Positions 1 to 5,022 of a DNA stretch of 8,113 bases are shown piece by piece (position 1 is the first letter of the stretch; every line of letters begins with the position of its first letter). This DNA comes from Planctomycetaceae bacterium UBA969 (GTDB taxonomy: Bacteria > Planctomycetota > Planctomycetia > Gemmatales > Gemmataceae): assembly GCA_002303765.1 (NCBI GenBank), contig DBCB01000170.1, forward strand, positions 8,816 through 16,928, read 5' to 3'. Under the pieces are notes generated by a model. That model saw nothing but the letters and a program-made list of their open reading frames with translations, did not search any database and was not told where the DNA came from. The position numbers and the translations under genes are program-made.

Positions 1-11
1 ATCTCCAAACT

Positions 12-51
12 AACAAAAAGAAAAGGAACAGCCTTTACGACTGTTCCTTTT
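12..51 (-). terminator. Rho-independent terminator of the HEAT/Gly-rich operon
   Basis: A perfect 11-base inverted repeat (AAAAGGAACAG at 21-31 and CTGTTCCTTTT at 41-51) encloses a 9-base loop. Read on the minus strand the stem is followed by C, five Ts, G and two Ts, which makes a usable U-run. It begins about 30 bases past the stop of the Gly-rich gene, where an operon terminator is expected. The stem is A/T-rich (4 G/C pairs of 11), so efficiency is uncertain. The plus-strand tail is less U-rich, so the minus orientation is preferred. Confidence 0.8.
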
Positions 52-81
52 AGTGTTTAAAAACTTATAAGGGTTAATAAA

Positions 82-1044
82 TCAAGGGTCTAAATCATTA
101 TCCAAAGGGGTAGCAGAAGGGAAAACTCCCTTCTCAGGAACAATCTGGGGAACAATTGCAGGGTCCTTAACCATGGGTTTAGGGTCCGGTGTTTTTGCTC
201 CATCCATGGGGGTATAATCAGGGTTGTCTTCTTCAGGTCCCTGATAAGTCTGATAGTAACTTGGAAAAGAACTCGAAGAATCGTAAGTCACTTCACTAGG
301 GTAGACCGAATAATAAGGCGTGGAATAATACCCCCCTCCGCCGCCGCCCATAAGCATGCCCAGCCCCAAGCCTAGGCCCAAGCCACCTAAGCCCCAGCCC
401 CAGCCACCATAACCAAACCCACCATAGCCATAACGGCCATAACCACCGTAGCCACCATAACCATAATGACCGTAACCGCCATAGCCGCCCCGCCCGTAGC
501 CACCATGAAAATTGTTGTAGCTATAGTGGTTGCCGTTGTTACGGTTACCGTTGAAATTATTGTGATTATGATTTCCGTTTGCGTTAGCAGAGTGGGTACC
601 ATTAGCGCCGCGGTTGGCTCTGCCGTTGGCGCCAGTATGGTTATTTTGGCCATGAGTGGTATGGTTTGCAGCATTTGGAGAATGGGCACCGCCATTACGA
701 TTTTCAGAATGCCCAGAATGCGAGGCATTAGTATGAGCACCAGCACCAGATCCTGCACCGGCAGGATGAGCCCCTGCACCTGCTCCACCAGGATGAGCGC
801 CTGCGCCACCACCACCAGGACGAGCACCTGCACCTGCTCCACCACCACCTGAAGGATGATACCCGCCACCACCTGCAGATGAAGGATGATAGCCGCCACC
901 CGAAGAGTGGGCACCGCCACCGCCACCCGAAGAGTGGCCGCCACCGCCACCGCCACCGCCACCCTTGGCAAACACACAAAGGTTAAACGAAGAAAGCATC
1001 GCAAGCGAAAGAGCTGATTTGAAAAATAAAGTCGAAGTTTTCAT
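82..1044 (-). CDS. Secreted Gly/His/Asn/Tyr-rich low-complexity protein
   Basis: This is a 320-residue protein of unknown function. The first 26 residues form a standard Sec signal peptide: MKTSTLFFK, a hydrophobic stretch, then a likely cleavage after Val-Phe-Ala-26. The mature chain has four zones: a Gly tract with His-Ser-Ser and Tyr-His-Pro insertions and Gly-Ala-His repeats (about 27-105); a His/Asn/Gly zone (about 106-175); Gly-Tyr repeats ending in a Gly-Leu run and Gly-6 (about 180-240); and a Tyr/Ser then acidic Pro-rich tail. There is no enzymatic motif. The start at 1044 is chosen because AGGAGGT lies 6 bases upstream and the signal peptide begins there. The ATG at 1074 would put that ribosome site inside the gene and add ten residues before the signal. 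It lies 22 bases after the HEAT-repeat gene, so the two are probably co-transcribed. A structural, surface or matrix role is inference. The biased composition makes homology searches unreliable. Confidence 0.8.
   Translation of the reverse strand: MKTSTLFFKSALSLAMLSSFNLCVFAKGGGGGGGGGHSSGGGGGAHSSGGGYHPSSAGGGGYHPSGGGGAGAGARPGGGGAGAHPGGAGAGAHPAGAGSGAGAHTNASHSGHSENRNGGAHSPNAANHTTHGQNNHTGANGRANRGANGTHSANANGNHNHNNFNGNRNNGNHYSYNNFHGGYGRGGYGGYGHYGYGGYGGYGRYGYGGFGYGGWGWGLGGLGLGLGLGMLMGGGGGGYYSTPYYSVYPSEVTYDSSSSFPSYYQTYQGPEEDNPDYTPMDGAKTPDPKPMVKDPAIVPQIVPEKGVFPSATPLDNDLDP
340..963 (-). repeat. Low-complexity Gly-codon repeats inside the Gly-rich gene
   Basis: Short imperfect direct repeats lie within the coding sequence. 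CCGCCACCCGAAGAGTGG occurs exactly at 893-910 and 920-937 (27 bases, nine codons apart). GAAGGATGAT occurs at 851-860 and 881-890 (30 bases apart). CCGCCA/CCACCA triplet repeats fill 893-962. A second block at roughly 360-510 encodes Gly-Tyr-Gly repeats and the Gly-Leu run. Units are multiples of three, so copy-number changes would keep the reading frame. The bias also opens long spurious frames on both strands here. Confidence 0.75.
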
Positions 1045-1050
1045 AGTGTG

Positions 1051-1057
1051 ACCTCCT
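1051..1057 (-). promoter_or_regulatory. Strong ribosome binding site deciding the Gly-rich start
   Basis: On the minus strand AGGAGGT sits 6 bases before the ATG at 1044. It lies in the 22-base gap after the stop codon of the HEAT-repeat gene (1067-1069). It is the most consensus-like Shine-Dalgarno sequence in the window and settles the start in favour of 1044 over the in-frame ATG at 1074. Confidence 0.8.
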
Positions 1058-1066
1058 AAGTAATAA

Positions 1067-2434
1067 TTAGTCATTGTCAGGTTTTGGAAGGGAGTCGAAA
1101 GCTATCTTTGCAGCCTGACTAACCCCGAGATCATCACTCCTAGTAGCTTCTTTAAGAGCATTAAGAACGGTTGGCCCTGCAAACCCAATTGAACCAAGGG
1201 CATGAGCGCATTCTTCGCGAACGCCAATATAAGTATCCGATTTAAGTGCTTCAACAATGGTGATGACAGCAGGCCTTGCCCCGGCACCGATTTCATTAAG
1301 CGCATAAGCTGCTGCAAGACGGATATGATCGTTCTTGTCATTACTTAAAATCTCACCAAGCGCAGTGGAAAGGCCTGCTGCTGCTGGGCCCATTACACTA
1401 ACCGCATCGATTGCATCCTTACGAATATCGGCAGAAGGGTGCTTGAAAAATTTTGCCAATTCAGGAAGCGCAGCTTTAGCATCAGGCCCGATCTCTCCCA
1501 ATGCATAAATACATTCGCGAACAACTTCTTGATCAGGATCATTCAATGCATCAGTAAGAGCAGAAACTGCAGCCCGGGCATCACGACCGATTTCAGCCAG
1601 CGCATAAGCCGCTGCATATCGCATCTCAGGATTCTCTTCCTTCAAAGCCTTTGCAATCGCAGGAACAGCACTGCGTGAAGATGAACCAAGCTTGCCCAAC
1701 GATGCAATCGCTGCCTGCCTGACCATTTCTTCTTTATCATCCAAAGCCTTGGTCAAGCCACCAATTGCAGAACGCGAAGCCAACCCAAGCATGCCCAATG
1801 CAGTTGCAGTTTGCGCACGAAGGGTGGAATCGGTATCTGACAATAAAGCAGACATATCAATAATTGCTGGGCCTGCATTTGCCCCAAGCTTGCCCAAGCC
1901 CTGCACCGCAGTCTGCCTGACGATAAGATCTTCATCCTTAAGCATGGCTTGCAAAGTGGGGACGGTTTCTTTTGCGGAAGCCCCGATTGCTGCAAGTGCT
2001 GCAGCTACGGAAACGCGCAACCCTGTATCTTTATCAGCAACAGCTTCAGCAAGTGCGGAAGCCGACTGCCTGGCCAATGGCCCCATCGTACTTAATGCAA
2101 AAGCAGAAGCACGCTTCACGCGTACATCGCTGGTTTTAAAAGCTTCGGTAAGCGCTGGAATAGCAGCCCTTGCTGCAGGGCCCATATTTCCCAAGGCGAT
2201 GGCAACTGATCTGCGAACCGTCTGGTCAGTATCCTTCAAAGCGGTAATAAGTTCAGGAACTGCAGACCGGGCAGTAGGCCCCATGCGCCCTAGAGAATAA
2301 GCTGCGCCTTTACGGGTTGCAGCATCTGGGCTTTTCAACTTCGAGGTAAAATCTTCAACCTGAGCAAAGCCCATGCTGGAAAAAATAAGCGTTGCAAATA
2401 ACGCCATCAATGCAGACTTCGAGTGCGCAAACAT
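1067..2434 (-). CDS. Exported HEAT-repeat (HEAT_2 / PBS-lyase type) protein
   Basis: This 455-residue protein has a Sec signal peptide (1-24, likely cleavage after Gly-Phe-Ala before Gln-Val-Glu-Asp). The rest is an alpha-helical solenoid. Units start at residues 35, 68, 101, 134, 167, 200, 233, 266, 299 and 332 (all exactly 33 long), then 365 and 399 (34 long), with a half unit at 433-449. The consensus is roughly D-x-D-x-x-V-R-x-x-A-x-x-A-L-G-x-M-G-P-x-A-R-x-A-V-P-x-L-x-x-A-L-K. No other domain is present. Such solenoids usually bind proteins; the PBS-lyase name reflects repeat similarity and does not imply phycobilin chemistry here. The start is supported by AAAGGAA 6 bases upstream and by the signal peptide beginning there. 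It is the first gene of a two-gene unit with the Gly-rich secreted protein, which is a natural candidate partner (inference). Confidence 0.9.
   Translation of the reverse strand: MFAHSKSALMALFATLIFSSMGFAQVEDFTSKLKSPDAATRKGAAYSLGRMGPTARSAVPELITALKDTDQTVRRSVAIALGNMGPAARAAIPALTEAFKTSDVRVKRASAFALSTMGPLARQSASALAEAVADKDTGLRVSVAAALAAIGASAKETVPTLQAMLKDEDLIVRQTAVQGLGKLGANAGPAIIDMSALLSDTDSTLRAQTATALGMLGLASRSAIGGLTKALDDKEEMVRQAAIASLGKLGSSSRSAVPAIAKALKEENPEMRYAAAYALAEIGRDARAAVSALTDALNDPDQEVVRECIYALGEIGPDAKAALPELAKFFKHPSADIRKDAIDAVSVMGPAAAGLSTALGEILSNDKNDHIRLAAAYALNEIGAGARPAVITIVEALKSDTYIGVREECAHALGSIGFAGPTVLNALKEATRSDDLGVSQAAKIAFDSLPKPDND
1088..2332 (-). repeat. Array of twelve and a half 33-34 codon HEAT units
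   Basis: The protein repeat corresponds to a 99-base period over about 1.24 kb. Ten consecutive units have no insertion or deletion, and the last two gain one codon each. Units are diverged at the DNA level, so this is an old array rather than recent tandem duplication. Periodicity also keeps an antisense frame open (1692-2300), which is not a gene. Confidence 0.85.
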
Positions 2435-2479
2435 GAGTAATTCCTTTAGATGTCACAAATTTCCCAATAACTAAATAAC

Positions 2480-2510
2480 ATTATATCCATAGCACGATAC
2501 CAGACGGTAA
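2480..2510 (-). promoter_or_regulatory. Probable promoter of the HEAT/Gly-rich operon
   Basis: On the minus strand a perfect TATAAT lies at 2480-2485, about 45 bases before the HEAT-protein ATG. This predicts a leader of roughly 40 bases that ends in the AAAGGAA ribosome site. The -35 is weak: TTACCG at 2505-2510 with a long 19-base spacer is the best I see. The -10 match in the correct place is the main evidence. Confidence 0.5.
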
Positions 2511-2539
2511 AAAATTGTTCACTTAGTTAAAAACTTCAC

Positions 2540-2570
2540 AAAAACGCAAGGATGCGACTCACGCATTGCG
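2540..2570 (-). terminator. Hairpin with T-run between divergent genes, likely minus-strand terminator
   Basis: ATGCG (2552-2556) and CGCAT (2562-2566) flank the loop ACTCA. CGCA (2545-2548) and TGCG (2567-2570) extend the stem across a 3-base bulge, giving nine pairs in all. On the minus strand the stem is followed at once by five Ts (2544-2540). On the plus strand a five-T run comes only after five other bases. No minus-strand gene lies immediately upstream, so it would act on read-through of the LOG gene passing antisense to the dehydrogenase. It could instead be a leader structure or a protein-binding palindrome. Confidence 0.45.
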
Positions 2571-2679
2571 GTATCTTTTTAAGAGCCTACATTATTTTGC
2601 ACATTTATTTTCAAGTTCATCCTTGCATCCATCCCCTTCCTCTTCTACCTTGTTCCCATCAACATGACTTGGAGTTTTT

Positions 2680-3432
2680 ATGAACAAAATTGATCTGGTT
2701 GGAAGAACAGCAGTAGTAACCGGCGGCGTTCGAGGGATCGGGTTGGCCATTGCAGAAAGATTACTTGCAAGCGGCGCCAATGTCTGCGTCTGGGATCGCG
2801 ACCTCGCAGCTCTGGATCAGGTAGTGCCAGAATTGCTGAAACTAGGCAAGGCCCATGGCGCCCAAGTAGATATCACTCGCGCAGAATCAGTAGAACACGG
2901 CGTAAAATCTGCGATCAACAGTTTCGGGAAAATCGATATTCTAGTCAACAACGCTGGCATTGCAGGCTCGACCAGAAAACTGTGGGAACTCCCGCCCGAT
3001 GAATGGCGTCAAGTTATCGAAATCGATCTTATTGGTGTCTACCTATGCTGCAGAGCAGTGGTTCCCCACATGATCGAAAACAAATATGGCAGAATAGTAA
3101 ACATTGCAAGCATCGCAGGTAAGGAAGGAAACCCCAACGCAAGCCATTACAGTGCAGCCAAAGCAGGAGTAATCGCCCTTACAAAATCATTGGGCAAAGA
3201 ACTAGCACAACTTGGGATACTAGTAAATTGCATCACCCCCGCAGTGATCGAAACCGATATTTTGAAGCAAGTAACGCAACAGCATATCGACTATATGCTT
3301 TCAAAAATCCCGATGGGAAGATTCGGGAAAAAAGAAGAAGCAGCAGCGATGGCAGCCTGGCTATGCTCGGAAGATTGCTCGTTTACCACTGGATCAACAT
3401 TCGATCTTTCAGGCGGCCGTGCAACCTATTAA
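2680..3432 (+). CDS. Short-chain dehydrogenase/reductase (classical SDR)
   Basis: This 250-residue NAD(P)-dependent oxidoreductase is complete for the classical SDR family. It shows the nucleotide-binding TGGVRGIG (14-21), an acidic Asp-39 at the end of the second strand, which usually favours NAD(H), Asp-64 in VDIT, NNAG (90-93), and catalytic Ser-144, Tyr-157 and Lys-161 (YSAAK). Two positions differ from the textbook pattern: the Asn of the catalytic tetrad aligns with Asp-116 (EIDLIG), and the usual Pro-Gly after the sixth strand reads Thr-Pro-Ala (186-188). The C-terminus, FDLSGGRATY, is the normal end of the fold. General similarity to FabG-like and sugar or sugar-acid dehydrogenases is clear, but the substrate cannot be assigned. 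GGAG lies 5 bases before the ATG. No clear promoter was found in 2435-2679. The stop codon overlaps that of the convergent LOG-family gene. Confidence 0.92.
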   Translation: MNKIDLVGRTAVVTGGVRGIGLAIAERLLASGANVCVWDRDLAALDQVVPELLKLGKAHGAQVDITRAESVEHGVKSAINSFGKIDILVNNAGIAGSTRKLWELPPDEWRQVIEIDLIGVYLCCRAVVPHMIENKYGRIVNIASIAGKEGNPNASHYSAAKAGVIALTKSLGKELAQLGILVNCITPAVIETDILKQVTQQHIDYMLSKIPMGRFGKKEEAAAMAAWLCSEDCSFTTGSTFDLSGGRATY

Positions 3433-4232
3433 CCCCACTCGCCCAAGTACCAGCGCTTCTTGTACACCTTCCCATAGCTGACGCCAAAGCGTTTGATTGC
3501 GGTATCACGAATAATTTGTGCAGCCTCTTCAGGGGAATCCGTCACAATAAGTTTGTCTAGATCTTCCGGATCAATCGTTTGTTCTTTCAGCAAGGTGTTT
3601 CTGATGAAATCCAACAGTGGATTCCAATACTCCTTGCCCATGAAAATCATAGGGAAATCTTTGATCTTACCTGTTTGAATAAGTGTTAGACATTCAAACA
3701 CTTCATCCATAGTTCCAAACCCGCCAGGCATCGCAACAAAAGCATACGAGTATTTAACCAACATCAACTTACGAATAAAAAAGTATCTGAAGGTAACAAA
3801 CTTATCAAGGTAGGGGTTGTGTTTTTGCTCCATAGGCAAGGCGATGTTACAGCCGATAGATGGGCCCCCGAATTCCTTGGCGCCCCGATTGGCAGCCTCC
3901 ATAATTCCAGGCCCGCCCCCGGTCATCACGGTAAAGCCAACTTTAGAAAGTTCTTTGCCCGTTTCGCGTGCAAGCTTGTAATAAGGATGATCTTCAGGAA
4001 AGCGCGCAGAACCAAAAACCGTTACGCAAGGCCCCACAAAGTGGAGGGTTCGAAAACCACTCATCAACTCCATAAACATTTTGATGGCACGCCAGAGTTC
4101 ATAACCACGCCTCTGAGGCCCTTGAAGAAATTTCGAGGTTTCAGGTGCAGCGGATTCAGCATCTTTACCCCAGCGAAAAGGATTTAGCTGCATTATACTA
4201 GAACGCGTTTTTTTACTGGTATCGATTGTCAT
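3429..4232 (-). CDS. LOG-family Rossmann-fold protein (TIGR00730 type)
   Basis: This 267-residue cytosolic protein belongs to the LOG family, once called 'lysine decarboxylase-like'. Characterised members hydrolyse the N-glycosidic bond of cytokinin riboside 5'-monophosphates or of other purine nucleotides. Visible motifs are FGSAR (73-77), GGGPGIMEAANRGA (105-118), Arg-154/Lys-155 in FFIRK, and the signature PGGFGTMDE (169-177). Arg-154 and Glu-177 match the catalytic pair. About 60 residues precede the core, longer than in minimal plant LOG enzymes, as in many bacterial forms. The start at 4232 has AGGGAT 8 bases upstream; Met-14 has no such site. The 149 bases between it and the Rrf2 gene on the same strand hold no clear terminator or promoter. 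Bacterial substrates are often unknown, so cytokinin production is not claimed. Confidence 0.9.
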   Translation of the reverse strand: MTIDTSKKTRSSIMQLNPFRWGKDAESAAPETSKFLQGPQRRGYELWRAIKMFMELMSGFRTLHFVGPCVTVFGSARFPEDHPYYKLARETGKELSKVGFTVMTGGGPGIMEAANRGAKEFGGPSIGCNIALPMEQKHNPYLDKFVTFRYFFIRKLMLVKYSYAFVAMPGGFGTMDEVFECLTLIQTGKIKDFPMIFMGKEYWNPLLDFIRNTLLKEQTIDPEDLDKLIVTDSPEEAAQIIRDTAIKRFGVSYGKVYKKRWYLGEWG

Positions 4233-4266
4233 GATGAAAAATCCCTGAATAACAAGAAAGCCTACT

Positions 4267-4276
4267 GTAATATTAC
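4267..4276. repeat. Short palindrome upstream of the LOG gene
   Basis: GTAATATTAC is a perfect 10-base palindrome 35 bases before the LOG-family start. On the minus strand it contains TAATAT, a 4-of-6 match to a -10 element, but no acceptable -35 sits at the right distance. It may be a chance feature of an A/T-rich spacer. Confidence 0.2.
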
Positions 4277-4381
4277 GCTTTAGGCAAAAGAGCGGGATGC
4301 TAATTAAAGTAGAAATACGGCTTTAAAGAGGAAAAGCAGAAGGATTCTAAAGCACAACCGGAATTTAAAGAGCAAAAAGAG

Positions 4382-4894
4382 TTAACTCTTGCTCGACTTG
4401 GGCAAATTCTGCCTGACTTTTTTCTTCTCAGGAGTTGGTGCACTGATTTGGCCTAAAGGGAATCGTTTGGGCGAAAAATCACATAAGGGGATACTGCCCC
4501 CTGTTTCTGATAGTATTTCTGCCAAGGTGGTAGAACCGAAAGCCTTCTCAACAGATGCGAGTGCATTATCAAGGCGCCTATGAAGGGGACACAAATTTAC
4601 CCCATGCGAAGCAAGATCCATAGGGCAAGTTTTGATTCGCTTCACAGGATCAACAGCATTGATAACTTCCAGAAGGGTTAATTTATCAGGCTCGATGTTA
4701 AGGGTAATGCCACCCCCCAAACCTCTCTGGGAATTTAAGATCTTAGCTTTAACCAAACCTTGAAGCACCTTTGCCATGTAAGGCCTAGGCACTTTGGTTC
4801 CTAAAGCAATGTCTTCGCATATACCAGGATTTGGTGCCCTATGAGCAAGAAATACAACTGCTCTAAGAGCGTATTCAACTGTTTGCGAAAACAT
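4382..4894 (-). CDS. Rrf2-family transcriptional regulator (IscR/NsrR/RirA-like)
   Basis: This 170-residue protein has the Rrf2 N-terminal winged helix (VEYALRAVVFLA at 6-17, the recognition region near VPRPYMAKVLQGLVKA at 35-50, and the wing SQRGLGGGITL at 55-65). The sensor region follows. Cys-90, Cys-102 and His-105 reproduce the IscR spacing C-x5-x-x5-C-x2-H, but Ser-96 occupies the middle Cys position, next to His-97. Two more cysteines lie at 26 and 138. A basic tail (about 157-170) closes the protein. Family members sense Fe-S clusters, nitric oxide or redox state. Whether this one holds a cluster is unproven. GAGGTG lies 8 bases before the ATG. The upstream region carries a promoter overlapped by inverted repeats, which fits autoregulation. 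No neighbouring gene is an obvious Fe-S assembly or NO-detoxification gene, so the regulon is unknown. Confidence 0.88.
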   Translation of the reverse strand: MFSQTVEYALRAVVFLAHRAPNPGICEDIALGTKVPRPYMAKVLQGLVKAKILNSQRGLGGGITLNIEPDKLTLLEVINAVDPVKRIKTCPMDLASHGVNLCPLHRRLDNALASVEKAFGSTTLAEILSETGGSIPLCDFSPKRFPLGQISAPTPEKKKVRQNLPKSSKS

Positions 4895-4914
4895 TAAACT
4901 ATCACCTCAATTAT

Positions 4915-4932
4915 CAATAATATCTATTATTG
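4915..4932. promoter_or_regulatory. Palindromic operator candidate at the Rrf2 start site
   Basis: CAATAATA, a TC spacer and TATTATTG form a perfect 18-base dyad. TATC before it and GATA after it nearly extend it, with one extra base. It sits just downstream of the predicted -10 and covers the expected transcription start, about 20 bases before the Rrf2 ATG. That is a typical place for repression by the gene's own product, a dimer. A/T-richness raises the chance of coincidence. Confidence 0.5.
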
Positions 4933-4933
4933 G

Positions 4934-4974
4934 ATAAGATAGTCTTATTCTAATCTTAATTCAACCTTAAGATT
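4934..4974. promoter_or_regulatory. Two further inverted repeats over the Rrf2 promoter
   Basis: ATAAGA (4934-4939) and TCTTAT (4943-4948) form a perfect dyad with a 3-base centre, overlapping the -10. AATCTTAA (4952-4959) and TTAAGATT (4967-4974) form a perfect 8-base dyad with a 7-base centre that contains most of the -35. They could be additional operator sites or a target for a second regulator. The arms TCTTA and CTTAA are related to one another but not clearly to the dyad at 4915-4932. Confidence 0.4.
4936..4964 (-). promoter_or_regulatory. Probable sigma-70-type promoter of the Rrf2 gene
   Basis: On the minus strand TTGAAT (4959-4964) and TATCTT (4936-4941) are separated by exactly 17 bases. 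Each matches its consensus hexamer at 4 of 6 positions. The predicted start, near 4929, leaves a leader of about 35 bases with the GAGGTG ribosome site at 4903-4908. Confidence 0.5.
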
Positions 4975-5022
4975 CCCTTTTTACCAGAAAAGTTAGATTT
5001 GCCGAGGACAACTGATTTTAAA

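Noticed and set aside
387..1004. Long alternative frames on both strands within the Gly-rich gene (387-1004, 466-852, 728-979)
   Set aside because: They translate to Val/Ala/Leu, Trp/Arg or Thr/Cys repeats, the expected shadow of GGN and GCN codon runs. They lack ribosome sites and natural protein composition.
1045..1074. Ten-residue N-terminal extension of the Gly-rich protein from the ATG at 1074
   Set aside because: It would overlap the end of the HEAT-repeat gene, place the AGGAGGT site inside the coding sequence, and put MTNYYLGGHT ahead of a standard signal peptide. The start at 1044 explains all three.
1692..2300. 202-residue plus-strand frame antisense to the HEAT-repeat gene
   Set aside because: It stays open because of the 99-base repeat period and lacks a recognisable domain or ribosome site. 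The minus-strand frame has a signal peptide and clear HEAT units.
4322..4372. Direct repeat TTTAAAGAG (about 4322-4330 and 4364-4372) after the Rrf2 stop
   Set aside because: Two short copies in a purine-rich spacer, with no dyad, promoter or terminator context; coincidence is likely.
4952..4984. AATCTTAA/TTAAGATT dyad followed by CCC and a five-T run as a plus-strand terminator
   Set aside because: The stem is almost all A/T, no plus-strand gene ends there, and the dyad sits over the -35 of the minus-strand Rrf2 promoter, so a regulatory reading fits better.
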